A DNA stretch of 29,242 nucleotides. It comes from a virus. The translations under genes and the position numbers were made by a program. Every line of letters starts with the position of its first letter. The stretch's first letter is position 1. A model generated the notes under the pieces. The model searched no databases and was not told the DNA's origin. It saw nothing but the letters and a program-made list of their open reading frames with translations. Positions 22,192 through 27,779 of this stretch are shown here, in pieces. Where the stretch lies: positions 1 to 29,242 of IMG/VR virus record IMGVR_UViG_3300021960_000357; one strand, written 5' to 3'.

Positions 22192-22573
22192 ATTTCCCCC
22201 AAGATGGTTTTTCATTAGACATTCCTAATTTGTACATAGATTCTTTAAACCTAAACTTTCTTGTATGTTTGATATGATCTTGATGATGAATCATATCTTT
22301 TATATAATTTTCTACCCACATTATACCATCTTCATCAATTCTTAATTTTAGTATACCTTCATCTGGATAGTTAAGTTGATTCTTTCTTAATTTAGCTTTT
22401 GCAGTTTTGATATCTATTCTTACTAATTTTTTTGTTTCTCTACTTTCAATTATTATGTCAATTTGACCATTGGACTCTACATTTTTATAAACATTATATC
22501 CTTCTCTTAATAATTGAAAAATTGCTTGGTATTCACCAATACTGCCTTTAGTTAATTTTATATTATCACTCAT
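22175..22573 (-). CDS. PD-(D/E)XK-type nuclease, Holliday-resolvase-like
   Basis: A 132-residue protein with a clear core: Glu14 in GSIGEYQAIFQLLREGYNVY, Asp39 in GQIDIIIE, and Asp54-x-Lys56 in VRIDIKTA. This E...D...DxK pattern is characteristic of Hjc-like and related PD-(D/E)XK nucleases that cleave branched DNA. ATG 22573 is preferred over an in-frame ATG at 22618 because GGGAG lies seven bases before it. Along with the exonuclease and HNH enzyme, it gives the operon four nucleases. Confidence 0.75.
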   Translation of the reverse strand: MSDNIKLTKGSIGEYQAIFQLLREGYNVYKNVESNGQIDIIIESRETKKLVRIDIKTAKAKLRKNQLNYPDEGILKLRIDEDGIMWVENYIKDMIHHQDHIKHTRKFRFKESMYKLGMSNEKPSWGKYENNR

Positions 22574-22575
22574 TT

Positions 22576-22881
22576 TTACTCCCACAAAAGGATCTGATGC
22601 CCTCTGCCAACAAGACACCTCTCCATTATTAATTTATAATTATCTGGTGCTTTTGGTGTAAGATTTAATAATCGTATTCTTGAAACATTATAAACCTTCT
22701 TACCAACTTCCCATAGTGCATTGGTATTATCTTCAGCTATTGCTTTGCAAGTATAAATATCATCGTGCTGTCTTGCAGCATCGTGAGGGATATTACCAGA
22801 TCCACCTCTACTATCAACGACAGGCATTGACGCACAAGCTGTTAAGCTAAATAATACCAATATCAGAATTGCCCTTTTCAT
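22576..22881 (-). CDS. Phage lipoprotein
   Basis: A 101-residue protein with a textbook lipoprotein signal: basic start, hydrophobic core (AILILVLFSL) and the lipobox LTAC with Cys16, followed by Ala, which in Gram-negative hosts favours the outer membrane. The mature part has two cysteines and ends with ERCLVGRGHQILLWE, similar to an ending seen in small phage lipoproteins. Placed in the early operon, it may block re-infection or change the envelope. It is followed at two bases by the resolvase-like gene. Confidence 0.8.
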   Translation of the reverse strand: MKRAILILVLFSLTACASMPVVDSRGGSGNIPHDAARQHDDIYTCKAIAEDNTNALWEVGKKVYNVSRIRLLNLTPKAPDNYKLIMERCLVGRGHQILLWE

Positions 22882-23041
22882 TCTTTACCCTTTCATTATA
22901 AAGTTTTTCTACTAAATTAAAAACTATATATTTTTGTTTCATAGATAGTTTTTCTTCAAGTTCAATCAACATCTGATTAATGTTATTGAATTGTTTATCG
23001 TCATAGTTGAAAGCCTTATACTTCCAATTTACTTTCTCCAT
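22847..23041 (-). CDS. Small helical protein overlapping the lipoprotein gene
   Basis: A 64-residue protein dominated by helices (NNINQMLIELEEKLSMKQKY, then IVFNLVEKLYNERVKNEKG). It overlaps the upstream regulator gene by 13 bases and the lipoprotein gene by 35, in other frames. AAGGAGATATA lies upstream of the ATG but about 14 bases away, so the start is uncertain. No family recognised. Confidence 0.5.
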   Translation of the reverse strand: MEKVNWKYKAFNYDDKQFNNINQMLIELEEKLSMKQKYIVFNLVEKLYNERVKNEKGNSDIGII

Positions 23042-23325
23042 ACTATTGTATATCTCCTTTTATTATTTAAATATGATCTGATTCCAGCGTTAGTCATCAT
23101 ACATTCTTGCTTTAGTTTTTTGGCTAACATAAATTTTCTTATTGCTTTCACACTCCAATATTTGTTAGTTTTGCTTTTGGGACTATGAGGCAAAATATCA
23201 AATTCTTTTGACCAATCTCTAATAATGTATTGAGGTAATTCTAAATAATATACAAGATCATTAATGTTATGATATGATTTTTTCTTAATTTCTTCCTCTA
23301 TTTTTTTCAATTTATTTTTTTTCAT
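23029..23325 (-). CDS. MerR-like transcriptional regulator
   Basis: A 98-residue DNA-binding protein. A basic coiled start is followed by a winged helix of the MerR kind: YYLELPQYIIRDWSKEFDIL (helix-turn-helix with the typical I-R-x-W) and KSKTNKYWSVKAIRKFMLAK (the wing and next helix, where MerR proteins read RxY followed by a D/A-I-x-x-L helix). The end MTNAGIRSYLNNKRRY corresponds to the ligand-helix start. The long MerR dimer helix is absent, so this is a short version. It may control the two divergent units; its sites could be the repeats near 18.9 or 23.9-24.1 kb. Confidence 0.65.
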   Translation of the reverse strand: MKKNKLKKIEEEIKKKSYHNINDLVYYLELPQYIIRDWSKEFDILPHSPKSKTNKYWSVKAIRKFMLAKKLKQECMMTNAGIRSYLNNKRRYTIVWRK

Positions 23326-23437
23326 TAAGACCTCGTATAAATTTAGTTAATGCTTCAAAATACCTAAGATGTTTTTTAAAATTCTCTAAGTCTCTATGTT
23401 GATATATTTCTTCCATTGGATCGTAAAATACTTTCAT
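23312..23437 (-). CDS. Mini-protein, early operon
   Basis: A 41-residue ORF with a good ribosome binding site (CGAAAGGG, 23443-23450). It overlaps the stop of the upstream gene and the start of the regulator gene. The sequence is acidic and helical at first (YDPMEEIYQHRDLENFKKHL), then basic at its end (RGLNEKK). No domain recognised. Too short for automatic prediction, but its spacing and overlaps are those of a real gene. Confidence 0.5.
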   Translation of the reverse strand: MKVFYDPMEEIYQHRDLENFKKHLRYFEALTKFIRGLNEKK

Positions 23438-23607
23438 TGTTTCCCTTTCGCTATAAATTCGTCAAATACAATTCTTGCTTCTTTGACTGAATATGGTTTT
23501 AAATTATAAGATTCTCTTTCTCGTCTATTCCAACGAAGCCATCGCTGAAACTCATTTTCTAAAGTTTGATCTTCATTCAGAATAAACTCTAAGTCTTTTG
23601 TAATCAT
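23434..23607 (-). CDS. Mini-protein after the copy-2 hairpin
   Basis: A 57-residue ORF with AGAAAGGG just upstream. It is charged and helical, with two Trp residues in EFQRWLRWNRRERE and an end of VKEARIVFDEFIAKGKQ. The ribosome binding site is immediately after the repeated GGTGGC hairpin, as for the 18298-18405 gene. It overlaps the next ATG by four bases (ATGA). Function unknown. Confidence 0.55.
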   Translation of the reverse strand: MITKDLEFILNEDQTLENEFQRWLRWNRRERESYNLKPYSVKEARIVFDEFIAKGKQ

Positions 23608-23620
23608 TATGCCCTTTCTA

Positions 23621-23640
23621 GAGGTGGCTTACGCCACCCC
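23621..23640. other. Duplicated GGTGGC hairpin, copy 2
   Basis: GGTGGC, loop TTAC, GCCACC form a stem identical to the one at 18423-18438, 5.2 kb away. On the - strand it lies between the 23652-23897 gene and the AGAAAGGG ribosome binding site of the next gene. On the + strand it is followed by TAATATTTTTATT, a better termination tract than on the - strand, yet no + gene leads into it. Confidence 0.6.
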
Positions 23641-23651
23641 TAATATTTTTA

Positions 23652-23897
23652 TTAAATTAATGTATTATAATAATCTTCATAATCTTGTTTTGAATTATAA
23701 ATTTTACCATTTCTTCCAAGATACTTTCCACTATGTTCTGCTAAAGCCCAAACTTTTGCTTCTGCTTTTGCTTTTAATTCATCATTTGAAAATGGGTGAT
23801 ACCAAGCACCTTTTTCTTTAGGAAATTTTTTTCCATCTAATTGAACTTGAAAATTGTGTCCGTACCAACTTTGTTCGTGTTTAAATTTAATTTTCAT
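23652..23897 (-). CDS. First gene of the leftward unit, hypothetical
   Basis: An 81-residue protein, basic and rich in aromatic residues (HEQSWYGHNFQVQLDGKKFP, then GAWYHPFSNDELKAKAEAKV). It has no membrane span and no recognised family. The AACGAAAGGGAC ribosome binding site and the AT-rich leader upstream match those of the 18429-18839 gene; the GGTGGC hairpin follows it. As the promoter-proximal gene of the leftward unit it is likely made early and in quantity. Confidence 0.6.
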   Translation of the reverse strand: MKIKFKHEQSWYGHNFQVQLDGKKFPKEKGAWYHPFSNDELKAKAEAKVWALAEHSGKYLGRNGKIYNSKQDYEDYYNTLI

Positions 23898-23927
23898 AAT
23901 GTCCCTTTCGTTTATTTAATATCTTAA

Positions 23928-23978
23928 ATTTATAGATATTTGTTAATATTGTAAATAATAAAATAAAAAAATATTGAC
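23928..23978 (-). promoter_or_regulatory. Leftward promoter region with TATTAACAAA box
   Basis: Reading the - strand, TTTACA lies upstream of TATTAACAAA (23948-23939), then TATAAAT (23934-23928) as a -10 candidate, followed by a leader ending in AACGAAAGGGAC before the first leftward gene. The box, -10 and ribosome binding site repeat the arrangement found at 18855-18890. The 15-base spacer is shorter than ideal. Confidence 0.55.
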
Positions 23979-24001
23979 GTTAAAATATGGGAGTTTATGG
24001 T
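23974..24001 (+). promoter_or_regulatory. Candidate rightward promoter
   Basis: TTGACG (23974-23979) is followed after 16 bases by TATGGT (23996-24001), a weak match to TATAAT. It points toward the 24118 gene and overlaps the leftward promoter, so the two units may compete or share a regulator. Confidence 0.45.
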
Positions 24002-24008
24002 CGATTTT

Positions 24009-24052
24009 GTGGCTAGTACATCTGACTTATGCCCTTTCGTCATACTAGCCAC
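24009..24052. promoter_or_regulatory. 10-bp perfect inverted repeat with a ribosome-binding-like loop
   Basis: GTGGCTAGTA (24009-24018) and TACTAGCCAC (24043-24052) pair perfectly around 24 bases. The loop holds TTATGCCCTTTC, identical to the region before the 23434-23607 gene, i.e. a - strand GAAAGGGCATAA. It sits between divergent promoters, a place for an operator, attenuator or origin hairpin. Confidence 0.6.
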
Positions 24053-24067
24053 GCTATTTTAAGACAA

Positions 24068-24110
24068 TTCTGACACTACACCCCTGTCATAAGTGTCATA
24101 CCTGTCAGAA
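24068..24110. repeat. Iteron-like 9-bp repeats before the rightward genes
   Basis: Three adjacent 9-bp units (CTGTCATAA 24084-24092, GTGTCATAC 24093-24101, CTGTCAGAA 24102-24110) are preceded by one inverted copy (TTCTGACAC, 24068-24076). The array ends seven bases before the first rightward start codon. Either an operator for autoregulation or an origin iteron cluster would fit. Confidence 0.6.
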
Positions 24111-24117
24111 AATAAAT

Positions 24118-24462
24118 ATGAAAAAAATCATACGATCAACAAAACACCTAAATTTCATTAGATCATTACCCTGTTACATATCTGAGCAAACACCAAGCCA
24201 AGCTTGTCATATAAGAATACTATCAGATGGTGGTACAGGATTAAAACCTAGTGATTGCTTTGTATTACCCTTTATCTACCAATACCATAAAATGCAGACT
24301 GATCTTGGGGAGCAAACATTTTATAAAAAATTTAATATTAATCCTTTTACTTTGGCAAAAGAACTAGTAATAATATCACCTTGTAGAAAAGTTAATAATT
24401 CAGAGGTGCTACACCTCTTAGAAGAAAGGGCAAAAACATATGGACGGGTTTATTCTTATTAG
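24118..24462 (+). CDS. DUF968-like / HNH-type nuclease
   Basis: A 114-residue protein with the plan of the DUF968 (NinG-like) recombination nucleases: KHLNFIRSLPC near the start, QACHIRILSDGGTGLKPSD at about 28-46, then a His-rich end IYQYHKMQTDLGEQTFYKKF. The metal Cys pair expected near the first PC is reduced to one Cys19, while ACHIR and YHxxQ remain, as in several phage members. The enzyme probably cuts DNA branches. No clear ribosome binding site precedes it; the iteron-like array lies directly upstream. Confidence 0.65.
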   Translation: MKKIIRSTKHLNFIRSLPCYISEQTPSQACHIRILSDGGTGLKPSDCFVLPFIYQYHKMQTDLGEQTFYKKFNINPFTLAKELVIISPCRKVNNSEVLHLLEERAKTYGRVYSY

Positions 24463-25234
24463 TCGTAAAATTTTATCTCATCCAGCATTAATAAAAAGAG
24501 ATCGTACTTATTGTGAAGTTGGTGCTTGGTTGTGGTTATTGTTAGAAGCTAGTTTTGCAGAAAGAGATTTTACAATAGGGACACAAACAGTAAGATTGAA
24601 ACGAGGTGAACTATGTCATTCAGTATCATATATGGCTGAAGCGTGGGGTTGGACTCAAAGTAGAACACGCCATTACTTAGATAAATTAGTAAAATTTAAC
24701 AGCATATCATTCGGCAAATCAGAAGGCAAATCAGCAGACTTCCCAAACACTATAAAAATAGTCAATTATGATGATTATCAATACAGTATTGGCAAATCAA
24801 ATGGCGAACCTCGTGGCAATAAACATAATAAAATAATAAATAAAGATATAATATATATAGATGAATTTAATAGAATATGGGCTAAATTAAGAGCTAAGAG
24901 AGGTAGTAAAAAGGTAGCTTTACAGAAATATAATAAGATTAAAAACAAAGTAGACGCTGACACCTTGATTGAAAAATATAATCAACTTGTTTCTAAAGCC
25001 TCTAGTCCAGAGTTTATTCCGCATTTTTCAACCTTTTTATCTCAAGAACGCTGGTTAGATGAAGATAGCATAGTAAAAGAAAAGAAGATAACACCAGAGC
25101 AATTTTTTCGTCAGAGATTTCCAAACACAGTTCCAGGTGGTTTTATTATGACATTTCATAGCTGGAATGAGATAACTTTTACCAATGGAAAAGAACAAGT
25201 TAGCTTTAATTATATGACTGGTGAAAAAATTTAA
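24440..25234 (+). CDS. Replication initiator-like winged-helix protein
   Basis: A 264-residue protein of the type found as phage replication initiators or replisome organisers. The start (FILISRKILSHPALIKRDRT, then WLWLLLEASFAERDFTIGTQ) and SVSYMAEAWGWTQSRTRHYL form a winged-helix region at about residues 1-85, with recognition helix around WTQSRTRHYLDKL. A linker with a low-complexity Asn/Ile stretch leads to a basic helical C-terminus (FNRIWAKLRAKRGSKKVALQ, then FIPHFSTFLSQERWLDE). It lacks ATPase motifs, so it probably recruits host helicase. GAAAGGG precedes the start, which lies inside the previous gene. Confidence 0.7.
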   Translation: MDGFILISRKILSHPALIKRDRTYCEVGAWLWLLLEASFAERDFTIGTQTVRLKRGELCHSVSYMAEAWGWTQSRTRHYLDKLVKFNSISFGKSEGKSADFPNTIKIVNYDDYQYSIGKSNGEPRGNKHNKIINKDIIYIDEFNRIWAKLRAKRGSKKVALQKYNKIKNKVDADTLIEKYNQLVSKASSPEFIPHFSTFLSQERWLDEDSIVKEKKITPEQFFRQRFPNTVPGGFIMTFHSWNEITFTNGKEQVSFNYMTGEKI

Positions 25235-25269
25235 GTGACTGGTTAGAACAAATACAGTACACTTCCGAT

Positions 25270-25743
25270 ATGGAAGTTTTAAAGAAAGAAGATCGCAGAA
25301 AGATAAAGCCTAAGTTCATAGGAACTAAAGAGCAAAAAGCCAAAGGACAAGGCAAAGTCGTGATGATTAATGTTGCTGAGTCAAGCTTAGATATATTGCG
25401 ATCTAAAAAAGTCTTAAATACTGTTCAATATTATACTGCATTGAGATTTCGCAGATTATGGGAAAAAAGTCGTATTGGAAGTTATACTGCTAACTTTAAT
25501 TCTATTGGCGGTGGCCACGCTTGGCAATCTATGGCTGAAGATCGGATAGATGCTATATATAAACTCAGTCGCAGTCATACTTGGTTAGGTGATTTTGCAT
25601 TTCAACTAATGTATAGAGTATGCGTAGAAGATTTTAATTTAAAAGAAATATCAGCTATTTATCAATTTAAAAAAGGTTACGCTGGTGATCGACTTAGAGA
25701 AGCTACAGAAGAATTAAAAAAATTTTTCGATCAAGCAATTTAA
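25270..25743 (+). CDS. DUF6456-like regulator
   Basis: A 157-residue protein. The segment from about residue 37 matches the plan of DUF6456, a domain found at the C-terminus of alphaproteobacterial helix-turn-helix regulators: SLDILRSKKVLNTVQYYTAL, RLWEKSRIG, a WLGDFAFQLMYRVCVEDFNL stretch and a final helix. No DNA-binding helix is present in this ORF itself. The reading frame is open 45 bases upstream of the ATG (SDWLEQIQYTSD), with no ribosome binding site for the ATG, so the protein may start elsewhere or be made by frameshifting from the upstream gene. Probable role: switch to late genes. Confidence 0.6.
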   Translation: MEVLKKEDRRKIKPKFIGTKEQKAKGQGKVVMINVAESSLDILRSKKVLNTVQYYTALRFRRLWEKSRIGSYTANFNSIGGGHAWQSMAEDRIDAIYKLSRSHTWLGDFAFQLMYRVCVEDFNLKEISAIYQFKKGYAGDRLREATEELKKFFDQAI

Positions 25744-25746
25744 TGT

Positions 25747-25785
25747 TTGACTTTGTCGTCAGACTATGAGATAAATTGCTATACT
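25747..25785 (+). promoter_or_regulatory. Probable late promoter
   Basis: TTGACT (25747-25752) is followed by ATAAAT (25771-25776), and a second, extended -10 (TGCTATACT, 25777-25785) follows closely. This 97-base gap precedes the basic-peptide and packaging genes and is the only break before them. Confidence 0.6.
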
Positions 25786-25839
25786 ACCATTCGTGTAGGT
25801 ATACATATCATTTTAACACCATTTTAAGGGGAATTTATT

Positions 25840-25926
25840 ATGCCAATGGGAAAAGGAACTTACGGATCTAGAGTGGGCAGACCACCTATGAAAAAAAAGA
25901 AAAAGAAAAAAAATAAAAGAAAATAA
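25840..25926 (+). CDS. Lysine-rich micro-protein
   Basis: A 28-residue ORF with a strong ribosome binding site (AAGGGGAA, 25826-25833). It has 10 Lys and 3 Arg and no acidic residues; the start MPMGKGTYGSRVGRPP is followed by a Lys run. Starts of the form GKGTYGSxVGRPP are common in tiny phage proteins next to packaging genes. It may bind DNA or RNA; its role is unknown. The stop overlaps the next ATG (TAATG). Confidence 0.6.
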   Translation: MPMGKGTYGSRVGRPPMKKKKKKKNKRK

Positions 25927-26105
25927 TGGCTAAACGAAGAAAGCCACCTAAAGACAAAAAAACAGGATTACCAAAAAAATACCTTTCTGGCTTGAAGGGT
26001 GCTAAAAGAACTAGACGAGCTAGTTTAATTAAAAGAGTATCTAATCTTTATAAAGCTGGAAAGCGTATTCCAAAAGCATTATTAAAATCAAGGACTAGAG
26101 CTTAA
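25926..26105 (+). CDS. Very basic small phage protein
   Basis: A 59-residue protein with 14 Lys and 9 Arg but only one acidic residue. The pattern TGLPKKYLSGLKGAKRTRRA followed by a helical LIKRVSNLYKAGKRIPKALL looks like a compact helix-rich domain and recalls conserved small proteins of marine phages. Its charge suggests nucleic-acid binding or an internal virion role. It is coupled to both neighbours by one-base overlaps (TAATG). Confidence 0.6.
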   Translation: MAKRRKPPKDKKTGLPKKYLSGLKGAKRTRRASLIKRVSNLYKAGKRIPKALLKSRTRA

Positions 26106-26356
26106 TGGTACAAAGAAAACCTTTATCAGCTAGTGTAAAAGCAACATTAAAAGCTAAAGCAAAAGCGTCTAAAAAATATACATATAGCACACTTGCTAAA
26201 GTATATCGTAGAGGACAGGGAGCTTTCTTAAGTGCTGGATCACGGAGAGTATCTATGTCACAATGGGCTTTCGGCAGAGTAAATAGCTTTTTAAGAGGAT
26301 CAAGAAAACACGATTTAGATTTAAGGAAAAAAAGAAATGTTTCAAAACGCAAATAA
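26105..26356 (+). CDS. DUF5824-like phage protein
   Basis: An 83-residue basic protein with VYRRGQGAFLSAGSR at about 34-48, then MSQWAFGRVNSFLRGSRKHD. The combination of an (R)RGxGAFxSSGSRPxV-type start with a WAxxRVNSF helix and a final RKHDxDL is the pattern I associate with DUF5824, seen in many marine and T4-like phages. The function is not known. It overlaps the structural gene that follows by 20 bases. Confidence 0.6.
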   Translation: MVQRKPLSASVKATLKAKAKASKKYTYSTLAKVYRRGQGAFLSAGSRRVSMSQWAFGRVNSFLRGSRKHDLDLRKKRNVSKRK

Positions 26357-27053
26357 CGTACCATTCGGATTATCAGTTCAAAAAGGATTAATTAATAATT
26401 TTGATGGAGTTCATAAATTTGGTTTAAATACTGCTGTTGGAAGTTCATTTGAGACTATCTGGGATGGCAATAACACATACACCTATCCATCATCTGCTGG
26501 TACTGCAACTGCAACATCAAGCGATACAGCTAGTGATAATACAGGAACAGTTAAGATATTTGGATTAGACTCAAACTATGATTTAGCTGAAGAAACCTTA
26601 ACAATAGGCGGATCTGCTGGATCAACAAGTTTTATAAGAGTATTTAGAGCATTTATGGTAAGTGCTAATACAGGAACAGGGAATGTTGGAGTTATCACAA
26701 TAACTGTATCTTCAACAACAGTTGCACAGATAAGGGCTGGTTATGGACAAACTTTGATGTGTGTTTATACAGTACCAAGAAAATATAACGCCTACTTAAT
26801 GCAGATTGATGTTGGAAGCTCAAAAGATTTAGAGAATGAAATAAGATTTATTACTAAAAAAATTAATGGAAGTGGTGATGTTTTTACTACAAAAGCATTT
26901 ATTACAACCAGAGGTGGATTTGTTGAAAAAAATTATGCAGTTCCAGTTAAAATTGAAGAAAAAACAGATATTGAATTAATAGGAAAAGCAAGTGCGACTT
27001 CAGCAATAAGTGGTGGATTTGAGCTTATACTAGAAAAAGTCGACCAATCGTGA
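26337..27053 (+). CDS. Virion structural protein, beta-rich
   Basis: A 238-residue protein without charged clusters. A glycine/threonine-rich beta-sandwich plan is clear: GLNTAVGSSFETIWDGNNTY, TYPSSAGTATATSSDTASD, KIFGLDSNYDLAEETLTIGG, FIRVFRAFMVSANTGTGNVG, then AVPVKIEEKTDIELIGKASA at the end. This order (an ETIWD start, a sugar-binding-like sandwich, an EEKTDIEL strand) is common to capsid-decorating or head-associated proteins of marine phages. It lies in the packaging module, fitting a head role. I cannot tell decoration from minor tail. Confidence 0.65.
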   Translation: MFQNANNVPFGLSVQKGLINNFDGVHKFGLNTAVGSSFETIWDGNNTYTYPSSAGTATATSSDTASDNTGTVKIFGLDSNYDLAEETLTIGGSAGSTSFIRVFRAFMVSANTGTGNVGVITITVSSTTVAQIRAGYGQTLMCVYTVPRKYNAYLMQIDVGSSKDLENEIRFITKKINGSGDVFTTKAFITTRGGFVEKNYAVPVKIEEKTDIELIGKASATSAISGGFELILEKVDQS

Positions 27054-27277
27054 TATGGGTTTTATCTACGATGCTTTGGTATGAGTCAATGACTCAACCT
27101 CAACAATCAGATTATTTACTAAAAACCTTTGAAAGCAAAACAGAGTGTCAACAATTTATAAGAGAAAACAAGGTAGAATTAGTTGAACAACTATTAAGAG
27201 AAATGAAAAATGTAAATGGCTATAAGCTGAAAACATTTGAGTATTTTTGCAAGAAAGAAAAACTATTAGAAGTATGA
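27050..27277 (+). CDS. Small protein with hydrophobic start
   Basis: A 75-residue protein with a hydrophobic N-terminus (MIWVLSTMLWYESM) that could be a signal or anchor. An acidic helical part follows (TECQQFIRENKVELVEQLL), then a basic end with Cys68. Two cysteines (33 and 68) would permit a disulphide outside the cytoplasm. It overlaps its neighbours by four bases on each side. It resembles in plan the 1274-1489 protein (hydrophobic start, two-Cys domain). Confidence 0.5.
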   Translation: MIWVLSTMLWYESMTQPQQSDYLLKTFESKTECQQFIRENKVELVEQLLREMKNVNGYKLKTFEYFCKKEKLLEV

Positions 27278-27402
27278 TAACGACAAGTGCATTATTATCA
27301 GAGTTAATTAAACCAGCTACATCTAAACAAAAGTTTAGACGCAGACCATTAAAAAAGATGGAGAAACAATTAAACCGATATGCCAAAAGGTTCATCAAAT
27401 AG
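27274..27402 (+). CDS. Basic mini-protein
   Basis: A 42-residue ORF overlapping the upstream stop (ATGA) and the metallopeptidase start by 23 bases. It has a helical start (TSALLSELIKP) and a Lys/Arg-rich end (KFRRRPLKKMEKQLNRYAKR). No family recognised. The tight overlaps argue for a real gene. Confidence 0.5.
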   Translation: MITTSALLSELIKPATSKQKFRRRPLKKMEKQLNRYAKRFIK

Positions 27403-27742
27403 CATAGAGCTACCAGAGTTTATTCGATTATCACACTATCGTATTAAACTAATAAAGATTAACAGTCATATTTGCTATGAGATTGGAGAGCAACAAGGCT
27501 CTTTTCATTCTAAACAAATGATTATATATCTTGATGAAGATATTATTGAAGAAGGTGGTAGTATTGCTTGTGATTTAGTCACCCACGAGATATTACATTC
27601 AGTGTGGTATCTAAGGCAATTTTCAAATTTAAAACCAAGTGAGGCTGAAGAAGATATTGTAAATGGTATATCTACTCACTTAATAGAAATATTTAAAAAC
27701 AATCCAGACTTTACGAGGTGGTTTTTAGACAACTTAAATTAA
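27380..27742 (+). CDS. Zinc metallopeptidase-like protein (HExxH)
   Basis: A 120-residue protein with the zinc motif His72-Glu-Ile-Leu-His76 (VTHEILHSVWY), which in gluzincin-type peptidases binds zinc through both His residues, with Glu as the general base. A later acidic stretch (SEAEEDIVNGISTHLIEIF) offers a third ligand (Glu or His). The N-terminal beta hairpin (IRLSHYRIKLIKINSHICYE) is typical of small phage-encoded IrrE/SprT-like enzymes. It sits between structural and terminase genes and could mature head proteins; regulation by cleaving a repressor is an alternative. Confidence 0.75.
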   Translation: MPKGSSNSIELPEFIRLSHYRIKLIKINSHICYEIGEQQGSFHSKQMIIYLDEDIIEEGGSIACDLVTHEILHSVWYLRQFSNLKPSEAEEDIVNGISTHLIEIFKNNPDFTRWFLDNLN

Positions 27743-27779
27743 ACTGTATAAACAGGGTTTACTCAAACAAGAGGTAAAA

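Noticed and set aside
24019-24043. Possible two-codon or 37-codon - strand ORF inside the 10-bp inverted repeat
   Set aside because: The longer form runs through both promoters and has AT-rich, non-protein-like sequence; the ribosome-binding-like bases alone do not make a gene.
24068-24110. CRISPR array
   Set aside because: The 9-bp units are directly adjacent with no spacers and are far too short.
23898-24117. Attachment site for integration
   Set aside because: No integrase, tRNA fragment or excisionase was found, and the repeats here fit control or origin functions better.
26095-26364. 89-codon - strand frame opposite the basic protein cluster
   Set aside because: Its sequence mirrors Lys codons as Phe/Leu runs; no ribosome binding site and no - strand context.
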